A stretch of DNA of 64,000 nucleotides from Nitrososphaeraceae archaeon (GTDB lineage Archaea > Thermoproteota > Nitrososphaeria > Nitrososphaerales > Nitrososphaeraceae). Below, piece by piece: positions 47,595 through 56,986 of this stretch (its first letter is position 1; every line of letters begins with the position of its first letter). The stretch covers positions 124,001-188,000 of the forward strand of contig JALDRC010000006.1 of assembly GCA_031316115.1 (NCBI GenBank), written 5' to 3'. The notes below the pieces were generated by a model, which was not told the DNA's origin, searched no databases, and saw only the letters and a list, made by a program, of their open reading frames with translations. The translations under genes were made by a program, and so were the position numbers.

Positions 47595-48125
47595 TTGATG
47601 AAAGATAATAATATAACTTTAATGCTATTGCCGTCAACACTCTTAGTTGTTGCTTCTATAATTTCATCTGTGGTTTATGCACAGGAAAATATGAGAGATT
47701 CAGATTTGCCTAAATTCCTTGCAATACAACATGCAGAATCAGGTTCAGTTTCCAAAGTTAATGCAACAACTAATTTCTTGGAATTACATGATGTTTCTGA
47801 TGTCATCTTGTTCTCAGATAGACCTGACAGGATTGTGAAGACAGAAAGTACTCAAGAGTTTTTAGATAGATGGTATAATGCAGATACAGAAAATAATAGT
47901 TTATTTTTAGATCCACCTAATGCGGCTTTAGTTATAGATGACCAAGAAGGACAAGATGCAGTAGTTGTTGAATTGTTTGAACCTGCATACGACTATGATG
48001 CTAATATATTGGTGTATAATTTTAATTATCTGAATAATACTACTGATAAATTGCCAAGTGAGTTTGGAAAGACGACTCTTTTAATAGATAAATTTAACTT
48101 TGGGCCAAATCCAGGTGACGGTTAA
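47595..48125 (+). CDS. Secreted FSDRPDR-family protein (intact copy)
   Basis: The signal peptide (LMLLPSTLLVVASIISSVVY, then AQEN) is followed by a single domain with FLAIQHAESGSVSKVN, the diagnostic VILFSDRPDRIVKTES, then FLDRWYN, a VIDDQEGQDAVVVELFEPAY strand and PSEFGKTTLLID near the end. Three decayed relatives in this window (48436-48642, 55761-56301, 58558-59010) share these blocks. I do not recognise a functional assignment; the family looks specific to these archaea, and extracellular location is the only firm inference. Confidence 0.75.
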   Translation: MMKDNNITLMLLPSTLLVVASIISSVVYAQENMRDSDLPKFLAIQHAESGSVSKVNATTNFLELHDVSDVILFSDRPDRIVKTESTQEFLDRWYNADTENNSLFLDPPNAALVIDDQEGQDAVVVELFEPAYDYDANILVYNFNYLNNTTDKLPSEFGKTTLLIDKFNFGPNPGDG

Positions 48126-48435
48126 TACATAGTTTCAACTTTATTTCTGTTTTAACCTTGAAACGATTTGTAAATTTTTCCAATGCTGAGTCTACACTAT
48201 AATAAATCTAAATAACATAGTTTTCAATAGAGTTCAAACCAGATATGTTTATTTATTCATACCTTTAATTTTCAAATCAATAATAATACTAATTTATGAA
48301 ATCATTAGAATAATGAATTTTTATTCCTAATAACATGAGATGAACCATAAGAAACTACTGTCCCTTTGGGAGTAATATCGATAGATGTACTAAAAGTAGA
48401 ACGTACTTATTTTTTTATTGAATTACGATTTAAAC
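48126..48435. other. Intergenic before a decayed paralogue
   Basis: About 310 bases without coding sense; contains the AGTAATATCGATAG motif noted with the inverted repeat at 47451. Confidence 0.3.
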
Positions 48436-48642
48436 ATGATTTTATTTATTTACAAGTAATGTAAATTAATAACTTTTTTAACAATATTTTTTTCAACAAT
48501 ATCTATTCTTGTTTCTATTTCAATATACGTAATAGTTTAGGCACTAGAAAATACTATAAATTTAGAACAGGCTAAATTCCTGACAATACAACCTACACAA
48601 TCTGATTCAATATCAGACATTATTACACCCAAAAATTTTTAA
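48436..48642 (+). pseudogene. FSDRPDR-family relic, N-terminal part only
   Basis: One frame carries a decayed signal segment (TIFFSTISILVSISIYVIV) with two stops (48457 and about 48538), then LEQAKFLTIQPTQSDSISDI and a stop at 48640-48642. The block after the signal equals SEQTKFFAIHNAQSSSISAI of the copy at 55761. The diagnostic FSDRPDR part is lost. Confidence 0.55.
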
Positions 48643-48678
48643 TTATAGTTAATAAGGGGTGATATTAATTGGTTATAT

Positions 48679-49264
48679 GTGCCTTTAATAGATTTTACTG
48701 ATATCCCTATTTGGCTACAAGTTTTTTCTTATCTATATTTTATAACCGGAATAATATTAACAATTTATGTTTCATACGATATATTCAAAAACAAAATAGG
48801 CAGAAAATGACTATTATGAATGTATTGTGGCCTGTCACAGTATTTTATTTGGTACCTATCGGAATTTGGGCTTTTTCCATTTGGGTCGTAGTTATTCTAG
48901 TAGATCAAGTTCAGATCAAAAACATCTTATGAAATCACATGAATATAAAAATGGAAAGTCAAATAGAAAATTCTGGGAAAGGATTTTTGTTTCTGCTACT
49001 CATTGTGGTGCAGGATGTACGATTGGAGATGTGTTAAGTACCTGGATTATCTTTATTGGAAGCATACTTCTCTTCGGTTCTGTCTTGATAACTGCATTTA
49101 TCCTTGACTTTACTTTTGCATGGCTTTTAGGTATTATTTTTCAATATTTTGCAATAGTGTATGGTTATCCTATCTATATATACAACAAAAAAGAATTATT
49201 ATTAGTTAGTAATAAAATAAAAAATAGATGGATTAGATTTGTATTCCAGTATTACATTTACTGA
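48679..49264 (+). pseudogene. Frameshifted DUF4396 membrane protein gene
   Basis: Three frames join to give a DUF4396 protein. From 48679: FTDIPIWLQVFSYLYFITGI to KNKIGRK and a TGA. Then MNVLWPVTVFYLVPIGIWAF. Then, one shift later, FHLGRSYSS and the diagnostic SATHCGAGCTIGDVLSTWII, FAWLLGIIFQYFAIVYGYPI and the end at 49264. HC.aGCtxGD and the FQYxAI block are family hallmarks (a CcdA-/copper-tolerance-like membrane family of unknown role). Two indels separate the pieces; each sits where a one-base change restores the frame. Confidence 0.7.
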
Positions 49265-49270
49265 TTAAAA

Positions 49271-49825
49271 TTATGCTTCAGTATCACAAGCATCTCCTAT
49301 TCCATTACCATCGCTGTCTAATTGATCTGGATTGGCTACAAAAGGACAGTTATCATTTTCATCGAGTATTCCGTCTCCGTCACTATCTATGGATTGTGGT
49401 TCTTCTTGGTTGTTATAATTAAAGTTAACACAGATATTTACTAGATTTTTGTCAATGTTTAATCCACCAAATAAGCCATTTCCTTGACCATTTTCTCTAA
49501 TTAGTTGTGCTTCTGGTGCTGCTGTTGCATCTTCTGCCAATACTGGTGGTGGACGTTTATTAACATCTACGCCATTGATATTGACGTTGCTATTGACACA
49601 TTTGATAGACTGGACACTTGCACCTTTATACTCTTTGTCATGGTCTTTTCCAAATGGATCATCATGACCATTGTAGTATTTGTTATACGGATCTTTGCCA
49701 TAGTGGTCTTGGTATTCTCTTTCTTCTGTAATAGCAAATGATGATTGGAGAGTCATTGATATTGTTCCTGCTACCATTATTGCTCCTAATAGGAACATAG
49801 AAACTATTTTGGTTTTAGTATTCAT
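49271..49825 (-). CDS. Secreted [14 protein letters not shown] protein with thrombospondin-3-like calcium repeats
   Basis: Signal peptide [20 protein letters not shown] (ending near SSFA). A charged Y/D/H/G-rich region (about residues 35-68) leads to the family core: [20 protein letters not shown], then [18 protein letters not shown], whose two cysteines probably pair. The C-terminal 45 residues hold thrombospondin type 3-like calcium loops ([32 protein letters not shown]). It is one of three paralogues (50131, 51092) with almost identical upstream regions. Surface Ca2+ binding is inferred from the DxDGDG loops. Confidence 0.8.
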   Translation of the reverse strand: MNTKTKIVSMFLLGAIMVAGTISMTLQSSFAITEEREYQDHYGKDPYNKYYNGHDDPFGKDHDKEYKGASVQSIKCVNSNVNINGVDVNKRPPPVLAEDATAAPEAQLIRENGQGNGLFGGLNIDKNLVNICVNFNYNNQEEPQSIDSDGDGILDENDNCPFVANPDQLDSDGNGIGDACDTEA

Positions 49826-49846
49826 TGTACCATTAAATTCAAATTT

Positions 49847-49885
49847 AGTATATCTGGAGTGCTAACAAGCATTAGATACTGTTTG
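49847..49885 (-). promoter_or_regulatory. TATA box and CAAAC-N10-GTTTG-like operator of the 49271 gene
   Basis: The box CAGATATACT (minus strand, 49847-49856) is centred about 26 bases before the ATG at 49825, the distance expected for a leaderless archaeal transcript. Ten bases upstream lies an imperfect inverted repeat CAAAC-N10-GCTTG on the minus strand (49866-49885), with one arm changed from the perfect form of its paralogues. Confidence 0.6.
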
Positions 49886-50130
49886 ACTATAATGTAGTAG
49901 TATAATGTTGTTAGGAATTTCAGAATATTAGATAGTTAGTATTGATTGTTTTATAAACTAAGAATATAAGATATGTGTACCTTATTTCAGCAAAGAGAAT
50001 ACAACTCGCAATTCAATTTAATTATTATACATATAAGGGATCATATTTCTATTATCCTTTTACGTCTAATCGATTAATTATTTATCAAGATACTTAAAAA
50101 GAAAAATGAGATAATGATTCTATCTATATA

Positions 50131-50844
50131 TTATGCTGGCTCGACAATTATTCCCAAATCTTCCAAGCATTGTAGTATATTGTCTATGGTTGGACGAGGT
50201 AATGATTCACTACCTAGTGCTGTGCTTAAAAGTTGCCATTTCTCTACAGATGATATTTGTGTTGATGTCTCTAGAAAGTTACAAAGATCTTCAAGTGTAT
50301 TGATTTGTGCATCTACTTGTAAACTGTTAAGAATAGCGTCAACAGTCATCAAAAATCTATTGATAACTTGTTCATCTAAACTTGAAAAACAATCTTCACA
50401 ATCTTGATTTACAACTGGTGGTACTTCTGCTGCTACTAGGATATTCTTATTTACACAAATATTTGCTATATTGTTTTTGATATCCTTCGGTTTCTGTTTA
50501 CCATTGGCAAAACCTTGACTTTGTTGTTGACCTGTTCCATCATTTTCTTCGTCAGCAGCCATTGTATTACCAGTCATATCTCCTGTAGTTGGACTAGATT
50601 TATCTACTCCATTTATGATAATATTATTACATTTTACTTTTTGAATATTTAGATCTGTTGCTTGTTTCTTGTCATAGCCATTTCCATAAGAATTTTCATA
50701 TCCTGTATATTCTTGTTGTGGAACATAGGTATATTGCGATTGTGCAAAAGATGTTGCTGGAATCATTGTTGATATAGTTCCTGCAACTAATATTGCACCT
50801 ACCAAGAGCATTGAGAATATTTTTGTTTTATTACTACTATTCAT
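50131..50844 (-). CDS. Secreted paralogue with NIIINGVDKS core (237 aa)
   Basis: The start is placed at 50844 (MNSSNKTKIFSMLLVGAILV), not at 50886, because the promoter block ends there as in the two paralogues. After the signal (ending near TSFAQS) a Y/G-rich stretch precedes KVKCNNIIINGVDKSSPTTG and IANICVNKNILVAAEVPPVV, the same Cys framework as the neighbours. It then adds a unique helical C-terminus (EQVINRFLMTVDAILNSLQV, CNFLETSTQISSVEKWQLLS) with a pair in NQDCEDC and a cysteine near the end (ILQCLEDLG). No calcium loops. Family not otherwise recognised. Confidence 0.75.
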   Translation of the reverse strand: MNSSNKTKIFSMLLVGAILVAGTISTMIPATSFAQSQYTYVPQQEYTGYENSYGNGYDKKQATDLNIQKVKCNNIIINGVDKSSPTTGDMTGNTMAADEENDGTGQQQSQGFANGKQKPKDIKNNIANICVNKNILVAAEVPPVVNQDCEDCFSSLDEQVINRFLMTVDAILNSLQVDAQINTLEDLCNFLETSTQISSVEKWQLLSTALGSESLPRPTIDNILQCLEDLGIIVEPA

Positions 50845-50864
50845 TGTTCTATTAGATAGTATAT

Positions 50865-50903
50865 AGTATATCTGACGTACGAACAAACATTAGATATTGT
50901 TTG
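50865..50903 (-). promoter_or_regulatory. TATA box and CAAAC-N10-GTTTG operator of the 50131 gene
   Basis: CAGATATACT at 50865-50874 (minus strand) is centred about 25 bases before the ATG at 50844. The inverted repeat CAAAC-N10-GTTTG occupies 50884-50903, exact in both arms, at the same distance as in the paralogues. Confidence 0.65.
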
Positions 50904-51091
50904 AATATAATGTTGTAGTATAATTTTATTATGAATTTTAGAATATTAGATAATTAGGAAGGTTGTTTTATGAGATAAAAATAGTAAAAATTATTATGTT
51001 ACTACAATAGATTAAATATTATATAAACAAAGGGTTTGATTTGTATGTATTATTTTGTTAAGGTATAGTAATAAAAAATAAAGTTTAGGGA

Positions 51092-51463
51092 TTAGGCTTG
51101 GCCTCCGCCACTGTCGTCTTCGTCGTCTTCTTGTTCGTTAAAGTTGAAGTTAACACAGATATTTACTAGATTTTTGTCAATGTTTAATCCGTCAAATAAT
51201 CCATTTCTTTGACCATTCTGTATTTGTTGTTGTCCTTGTTCTTGCTGTTCCGCTGCTCCTACTTCTTCCAAGTCTGTTGTTTGGTGACGTTTAATCACGT
51301 CTATTCCATTGATATTGACGTTGCTATTGACACATTTGATTGTCTGGATGTCTGCTCCTGGTGCTGCAAATGACTTTGGAATATTAGTAACTGATATTGT
51401 TCCTACAACTAAGATTGCTGCTAATAGGAACATAGAACCAATTTTGGTTTTATTGTTATTCAT
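51092..51463 (-). CDS. Secreted [14 protein letters not shown] protein, short paralogue (123 aa)
   Basis: Signal peptide KIGSMFLLAAILVVGTISVT (ending near KSFAAPG), then the shared core [20 protein letters not shown], a Q/E/G-rich linker with QQEQGQQQIQNGQRNG, and [20 protein letters not shown]. It ends in an acidic EDDEDDSGGGQA tail in place of the calcium loops of the 49271 protein. The core is nearly identical to that gene. It is the minimal form of the triplet, upstream of the other two on the same strand but with its own promoter. Confidence 0.8.
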   Translation of the reverse strand: MNNNKTKIGSMFLLAAILVVGTISVTNIPKSFAAPGADIQTIKCVNSNVNINGIDVIKRHQTTDLEEVGAAEQQEQGQQQIQNGQRNGLFDGLNIDKNLVNICVNFNFNEQEDDEDDSGGGQA

Positions 51464-51483
51464 TGTTTTTTAAATTCAAATTT

Positions 51484-51522
51484 AGTATATCTGGGGTACG
51501 GACAAACATTAGAGATTGTTTG
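51484..51522 (-). promoter_or_regulatory. TATA box and CAAAC-N10-GTTTG operator of the 51092 gene
   Basis: CAGATATACT at 51484-51493 (minus strand) is centred about 25 bases before the ATG at 51463; the perfect inverted repeat CAAAC-N10-GTTTG lies at 51503-51522. Similarity to the other two promoters continues for about 60 bases further upstream. Confidence 0.65.
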
Positions 51523-51914
51523 AATATAAAGTAGTAGTATAATGTTTTTAGGAATTGGAGAATATAAGATAATTAGTATTGATTATTTTATAATAAAAAT
51601 TAATAATACGTAATGTAACAGATCATAAATAAATATTTGAAAGTAATATATATACTTCTTTTTTCAATAGATAAGAACATAATTGTATTTGTTCGAAGGT
51701 TTTCATTCAGAAGTTATCCATCAGAATAGATATCCACTAGACAAAAACCTTCTTACACATGACGTAATGATCTAATAACTTAATTCTATATTTAGTTTAT
51801 TAAGAGACACAGTAGTCAATAAAATAGTAGAATATATTAATTAATTTTAATATAGACATTTACACATATCTATTATAATTAAAATGTTAGTTACCAAAAA
51901 TAAAAATAAAAAAA
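51523..51914. other. Upstream region of the secreted triplet, otherwise empty
   Basis: The first 60 bases continue the paralogous promoter block (TAGTAGTATAATG and following). The remaining part shows no coding frame or repeat. Confidence 0.35.
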
Positions 51915-52223
51915 TTATTTTAGGTCAAAAACTTGACCGCTGAATTTTCCATCAATGCCATCTAGAGAGCGTATATATAACGACAAGCCAACCAAGTTAT
52001 TTAAGTATTCCAATTTCCCAGTTGAATCAGTTTCATAAATTTTAATTCCTCTGAAAATCATTTCTCCTTTTTCATTTGACTGCCCTATTACAAATCCTTT
52101 GTAAGTTGCTTTTTCTCCATCTTTTGTAGTAATTACTCCTGTACTTTCAATAATTTCTGAATATTTCTCTTTAGTGGTTTCAGCGAATACTTTTTCCTGA
52201 ACTTTACCTACTCCTGCTAACAT
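51915..52223 (-). CDS. Small beta-barrel-like protein, GKLEYLNNLVG family (102 aa)
   Basis: The protein is strand-rich: GVITTKDGEKATYKGFVIGQ, then MIFRGIKIYETDSTGKLEYL and NNLVGLSLYIRSLDG. The block TKDGE.xT..G...G and SxGKLxxLNNxVG also occur in the 135-residue protein at 56579, so the two are related, both like small lipocalin/allene-oxide-cyclase-type barrels. That fold is inference from the pattern. The ATG at 52223 is preceded by no signal peptide; the N-terminus may be truncated relative to the relative. Confidence 0.6.
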   Translation of the reverse strand: MLAGVGKVQEKVFAETTKEKYSEIIESTGVITTKDGEKATYKGFVIGQSNEKGEMIFRGIKIYETDSTGKLEYLNNLVGLSLYIRSLDGIDGKFSGQVFDLK

Positions 52224-52652
52224 ACCTTCTGCTACATATAATCCCTTAGATAATTTAGGCGAGACGCTTTGATTATTTATTAATTTAGATTGTCTCTAAT
52301 TATAGATGATTAAAAAAAGGAGTAATTCGTATTTCAAATTAAAAATAGAAATCACTTCTGAAAGTGGGATTGTCAGTAAGGATTGAACGAAAATAGTAAA
52401 AGCAGAAAATCCTAGATCTGCTCTGTGAATTGTTATTTTAAAAATAGCCTTGATTTTTTCATCTGTAACAAATTGTTCAAATGTTATTTTTAATTTATAT
52501 ATTGCAAATAATATGATTAATTCTTCCGAACCTGTTGAAGATTCGCGTAATAAACAATATTGATATGAATCTTCTAAAATTGATTGTTATTCAATTCATT
52601 TTTGTAAATATATTAAAATAAATCTCTCATATTGAGATCGTAATAAATAATA
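52224..52652. other. Intergenic between divergent genes
   Basis: No feature recognised; promoters of the 51915 and 52653 genes are expected here. Confidence 0.3.
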
Positions 52653-53750
52653 ATGAATGATGAAACAAAAAAGAATTTGGATGAAACCAAACTAAATTCA
52701 TTTATGGATAAGATATTTAATGATTTGAGTGGAAGCTATGCTACTTTACTTTGTATAATAGGAGATCGATTGGACCTTTTTAAAAAACTTGAAAAATATG
52801 GTCCCACAACAAGTCAAGTTTTTGCAAAAAAATCTAATATAAATGAAAGATATGCAAAAGAATGGCTTTATGGTTTGACATGTGCAAAGTATTTAGAATA
52901 TAATCCTGATGATCATACTTTTACCCTTCCACAAGAACATGCGCAGTTACTGACAAAAGAAGGAGGACCTGTGTTTGTAGCAGGAATGTATCAAAGTATG
53001 TTTGCAGAAGTTAAGAATTTAGAAAAACTTTTAGATGTTTTTGAAAATGGAAAAGGAATTTCAATTGAAGACTACGATAAAAACGAATTTGAAGGAATGG
53101 AGAGAATGACTTCAAGTTGGTTTGAAAATCTCTTGGTACAGGAATGGATATCTTCAATTCCAGGATTAAATAATAAGCTAAAAAAAGGAATTAAAGTTGC
53201 AGACATCGGATGTGGACGTGGTAAAGCCATTATCAAGTTAGCGAAAACATTTCCTAATTCAAAGTTTTATGGTTATGATATTCATAAAGAATCAATAGAG
53301 GGTGCAAAACTCAATGCAAAACGAGAAGGATTATTCGATAATGATAATGTTTTTTTCAAGATATTAGATATAACCAAAGAAGGTTTACCAGAAAATGAAT
53401 ATGATCTTATTACTACATTTGATGTAATACATGATATGGCTCAACCTTATAACGCTCTTGAAATAATAAGAAAATCACTCAAGGATGATGGAACTTATCT
53501 ACTTTTAGAAATTAATACAAAGGATAAACTTGAAGATAATATTGGTCCGTTTGGTACTTTATTTTATGGGTGGAGCATTATGTATTGTATGACTGTTTCT
53601 CTTGGAGATGGTGGAGAAGGTCTGGGTACTGCGGGTTTACCCGAATCAAAAGTAAAAGAATATTGTACTCGTGCTGGTTTCAAATACATAAAAAAAATAG
53701 ATTTAGATAATCCATTCAATTCATTATATGAAATAAAAAAAGGCAATTAA
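52653..53750 (+). CDS. Winged-helix / class I SAM-dependent methyltransferase, copy 2
   Basis: Same architecture as the 28996-30078 protein: winged-helix N-domain (GDRLDLFKKLEKYGPTTSQV, SNINERYAKEWLYGLTCAKY), then motif I KVADIGCGRGKAIIKLAKTF, FYGYDIHKESIEGAKLNAKR and LITTFDVIHDMAQPY, and a glycine-rich stretch (SLGDGGEGLGTAGLPE) where copy 1 has PNSLADNGPALGAQ. The two copies are clearly paralogous but diverged, so substrates may differ. No operon partner. Methyl acceptor unknown. Confidence 0.87.
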   Translation: MNDETKKNLDETKLNSFMDKIFNDLSGSYATLLCIIGDRLDLFKKLEKYGPTTSQVFAKKSNINERYAKEWLYGLTCAKYLEYNPDDHTFTLPQEHAQLLTKEGGPVFVAGMYQSMFAEVKNLEKLLDVFENGKGISIEDYDKNEFEGMERMTSSWFENLLVQEWISSIPGLNNKLKKGIKVADIGCGRGKAIIKLAKTFPNSKFYGYDIHKESIEGAKLNAKREGLFDNDNVFFKILDITKEGLPENEYDLITTFDVIHDMAQPYNALEIIRKSLKDDGTYLLLEINTKDKLEDNIGPFGTLFYGWSIMYCMTVSLGDGGEGLGTAGLPESKVKEYCTRAGFKYIKKIDLDNPFNSLYEIKKGN

Positions 53751-54153
53751 CATATTTGACAAAATTATTTTATAAAGCATAGATAATTACAATAAAATTA
53801 TCAATTCTCAAATTCAGTTGAGGATATTTATGATGATGAAAATTTCAACTTTATCATATCATATTTAAAAACTTATTTTAGCCTATAATATCGACAACTA
53901 AAGTAAATGAAATATTTAAAATATATAAAAAAATCTAAAAGGCGACATCTAAAATAAAACAAATGACTTATTTTTAAGCTCACTTATAATATCCTCCAAG
54001 AATTATAGAAAATCTCTTGTTCTTGTACTATTATTAAATATGATAATTATTAATGGTAGGCTATTTTGGATATCCAAATCAATATAATAAAATTAGATTT
54101 ATTGGAAAAATAGAATAAAAGTTTTTAAATAAAATAGCAATTAATGAAGACAC
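53751..54153. other. Intergenic, no feature recognised
   Basis: About 400 bases of AT-rich DNA upstream of the DUF1264 gene. Confidence 0.3.
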
Positions 54154-54747
54154 ATGATTAAGAAAATTAATCTAGCAATGATTATAACAATATCCTTGTT
54201 ATTTCTTGGAATAACAGGAATTTCGAATATAATCGGACAAACAGACACAAACAACAACACGAAATTACTTTATAACCCAGATTTAAACCCAAGACAAGTA
54301 GAATATCCTGCAATACTAGGTTTCAATGATCTCCATATAGAAGCTATTAAGCATATTAATCCAAATATGACTTCATCTAATGTCGATGAAGATGTAACGG
54401 ACAGAATAGTGCATCATCACTGTAAGGTATATGACGACATGTCTGCTGCTTGTCTATTATTTCCAACAGGAATGAATGATCAAGATAAACCATATGGAAT
54501 AGAATACGTAATAACTTCAGAACAATATAAAGAACTTCCTGAAGAGGAAAAGAAATATTGGCATTATCATCTAACTGAACTACCAAAAGTCAATGCTACA
54601 TTACCTGATTTAACATCAGAAGAAGCCCTAACATTAAAACCCATATTAGATGAAACATATGGTAAAGTTGTTTATTTCTGGCAATATGGAGATAAATATC
54701 CAATTGGTGAACCACAAGTAGTAATAATACAAGACATTACAGGATAA
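54154..54747 (+). CDS. Secreted DUF1264 (OBAP-like) protein
   Basis: Signal peptide IISLLFLGITGISNII-like (residues 10-28). The mature part matches DUF1264, known from plant oil-body-associated proteins and from fungi and bacteria: VHHHCKVYDDMSAACLLFPT, YGIEYVITSEQYKELPEEEK, KYWHYHLTELP, and the final YGKVVYFWQYGDKYPIGEPQ. The histidines in VHHHC and WHYH are the family's invariant residues and may bind metal. Role unknown. Here it is exported, unlike in plants. Monocistronic and followed by a T-rich tract. Confidence 0.85.
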   Translation: MIKKINLAMIITISLLFLGITGISNIIGQTDTNNNTKLLYNPDLNPRQVEYPAILGFNDLHIEAIKHINPNMTSSNVDEDVTDRIVHHHCKVYDDMSAACLLFPTGMNDQDKPYGIEYVITSEQYKELPEEEKKYWHYHLTELPKVNATLPDLTSEEALTLKPILDETYGKVVYFWQYGDKYPIGEPQVVIIQDITG

Positions 54748-54749
54748 TC

Positions 54750-54770
54750 ATTATTTATTTTTTATTTTTT
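54750..54770 (+). terminator. T-rich tract after the DUF1264 gene
   Basis: Three T runs within 21 bases, directly after the TAA; a typical archaeal terminator composition. Confidence 0.4.
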
Positions 54771-55270
54771 ATCAAAGATTAAAGGCTGATCAACAATTTT
54801 TCACGTAAACCTTTGTCCATTTCTAAATACAAAATCATTTCTAATATACTAACGAAAATAAAAATTGCTTTGAGAAAATGAATAATTATATTTATCTAGG
54901 ACACTCCTAATAGAATTCCATCCCTATTGATTGATTATAGATTGATCAATGCTTGATTACACCTCAATAAAAGGTAATTGAACCAAGAAAACTATATCAT
55001 CTATAAACAGGGAAGAATACCATAGTCACGAAAATACGAGTAAAATATATTTTTAGAAATAAATATGTCGGATTTTATTTTATATAGATTTAATCTGTAT
55101 AGATAAAGTTAATTATTTTTATTATAAAAATTTGAAAAAATACCTATTAAACCTAATATATTAGAATTGTCAGTAAATATACCTATTTTATTTTAATTAA
55201 TTATTTGTTAAAAATAGGCTTAAATTTAAATAAATAATATATTATGTAAAAAATTACTCAAAATATTAAT
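54771..55270. other. Intergenic, no feature recognised
   Basis: About 500 bases of AT-rich DNA upstream of the 55271 gene. Confidence 0.3.
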
Positions 55271-55684
55271 TTGAATACAATAATACTATTCTTAACTTTA
55301 TCTATTTTATTTCTGACAATATTCAATAATCCAAATCAAAAGGTATTTGGAGTGATTACTGATGTGCGAATTGTAACTCCAATTATACAAAACCTTCTAA
55401 CAGTAGTATCATTTCTTTTAGGAACGGCGTCATTTATTTTAGGACTTTATATACAAAATTTTACTAAATTAACAGAAATAATGAATAAATATTTTAAGAT
55501 ACTAATCTTTGCACTTGTGTTTCCATCAATTTTTATTATTATATATGGAATTATTCTTGCAGGAATTAACATTGCGCCCGGAGATATTCACTATCTCATA
55601 ATTTTGTCTATTCTGTTTGTTCCTGCTTCTATAATATTATTTTTAGTAAGTAAACTACATACTATGATTCAAGATCCAAAATGA
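55271..55684 (+). CDS. Four-span membrane protein (137 aa)
   Basis: TTG start. Four hydrophobic stretches: IILFLTLSILFLTIFNN, then LTVVSFLLGTASFILGLYIQ, ILIFALVFPSIFIIIYGIIL and YLIILSILFVPASIILFLVS. The first could be a signal peptide, as NNPNQKVFG then resembles a cleavage region. It has no conserved charged motif. It lies 76 bases before the decayed FSDRPDR-family gene. Family not recognised. Confidence 0.6.
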   Translation: MNTIILFLTLSILFLTIFNNPNQKVFGVITDVRIVTPIIQNLLTVVSFLLGTASFILGLYIQNFTKLTEIMNKYFKILIFALVFPSIFIIIYGIILAGINIAPGDIHYLIILSILFVPASIILFLVSKLHTMIQDPK

Positions 55685-55760
55685 AAATTATAATATTTTT
55701 AGGGTAAAGCTACAAAACGTAGAGAATCTGATTAAAGAGAATCGATTCTATAATATCAAT

Positions 55761-56301
55761 TTGAGAAATCCTATATTAATTTTATTTGTAGTAACAGTAG
55801 TAACCATTACTTTGTATCTGGCTACAAATATGATTGATCCAACATAAACACAAGAAAATACATCTGATTCAGAACAAACTAAATTCTTTGCAATTCATAA
55901 TGCACAATCTAGTTCAATATCAGCAATTAATGAAACTGCTTATTATTGAGCTAAATGATGGATCATATAAAACTATTTTGTTCTCTGATAGACCTGACAG
56001 AATATCCAAGTCTGAGAGATCAGCTGATTTTAAAAGTAATTAGACAATTGGTAAAAATAGTTTTGCAATGAGTGCACACAATGCAGAGTTGGTAGTAGAT
56101 GAACAAGAACAAGATATTACATTATTAGAATTGTTCAATCCAGTATATGAAATAGAAAAAAAGACATTAAAATATCATATAACTCCATATAATATAACAT
56201 CTATAGAATTGCCAGTTGAGCTTGGAGAATCTACTTTAATTATAGATGCTACACCAGGAGATTATATCTTTGATGGTAATGTTTTCAGAAAGTTAGGTTA
56301 A
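55761..56301 (+). pseudogene. FSDRPDR-family paralogue, decayed
   Basis: A signal segment (NPILILFVVTVVTITLYLAT) reads from the TTG at 55761, then a TAA, SEQTKFFAIHNAQSSSISAI, a frameshift near 55945, IIELNDGSYKTILFSDRPDR, a TAG at 56041-56043, and a well-preserved C-terminal part (AELVVDEQEQDITLLELFNP, then LPVELGESTLIID) to the stop at 56301. It aligns over its full length with the intact 47595 protein. Two stops and one shift disable it. Confidence 0.7.
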
Positions 56302-56578
56302 TAAAATTACTTTATTACACCATTAATAACCGTTAGTGCTATAATCATAAAGGGTACAATTAACATTTGATTTTCATTTTTAGAAACTTATTAAATATTG
56401 ACAATATATTAAATTATGAAAAATTATTAAAAGAATGGAGTAATTGCAATAGGAATGCGAAAATGATCTAATACTATAGTAAATAAATTAATATTAAAAA
56501 AAATTACCTTATCTCTAAAACAGAAAATGTTTGAACTTTCATATTTTAACAACTATAGTAAAATGTAGAAAAATAAGA

Positions 56579-56986
56579 TTATTTCCACTCCCAAACTTTT
56601 ACAACACCATTACCTGACTCATCTTCCTCTGCTTCAAATATTCCTACCATATTGTTTAGGAAAGCAAGTTTACCATTTGAAGATGTCTTATAAAAAAATG
56701 AGCCATTAAAACTAGTATCTTTTGATTCTCCCTTCAATCTTGCTATACCATATCCACTAAAAGTAACAGTTTCTCTACCATCCTTGGTAGTTGCGATATG
56801 TTGACCTTCACCATATGCTACATCCGTGCCTACTGAAACAGTCCAAAAAGTTCCGATCAATGTAATTTCAATATCTTTGAATTTTCCCTCTTCTGTAAAA
56901 TTATATTCTATTTTGGTTTCTTCTGTATTTAATACTCTGGAATTTGTAATTCTATATTTGCCCTCATAAATCAAATCGCCTAACAT
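56579..56986 (-). CDS. Beta-barrel-like protein, GKLAFLNNMVG family (135 aa)
   Basis: A strand-rich soluble protein: LIYEGKYRITNSRVLN, IEITLIGTFWTVSVGTDVAY, GEGQHIATTKDGRETVTFSG, YGIARLKGESKD, GSFFYKTSSNGKLAFLNNMV, and the C-terminal VKVWEWK. The alternating pattern suggests a small lipocalin-like barrel. The 102-residue protein at 51915 shares the TKDG and GKLxxLNNxVG blocks. Function unknown. The ATG at 56986 overlaps the doubtful upstream ORF by 23 bases. Confidence 0.65.
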   Translation of the reverse strand: MLGDLIYEGKYRITNSRVLNTEETKIEYNFTEEGKFKDIEITLIGTFWTVSVGTDVAYGEGQHIATTKDGRETVTFSGYGIARLKGESKDTSFNGSFFYKTSSNGKLAFLNNMVGIFEAEEDESGNGVVKVWEWK

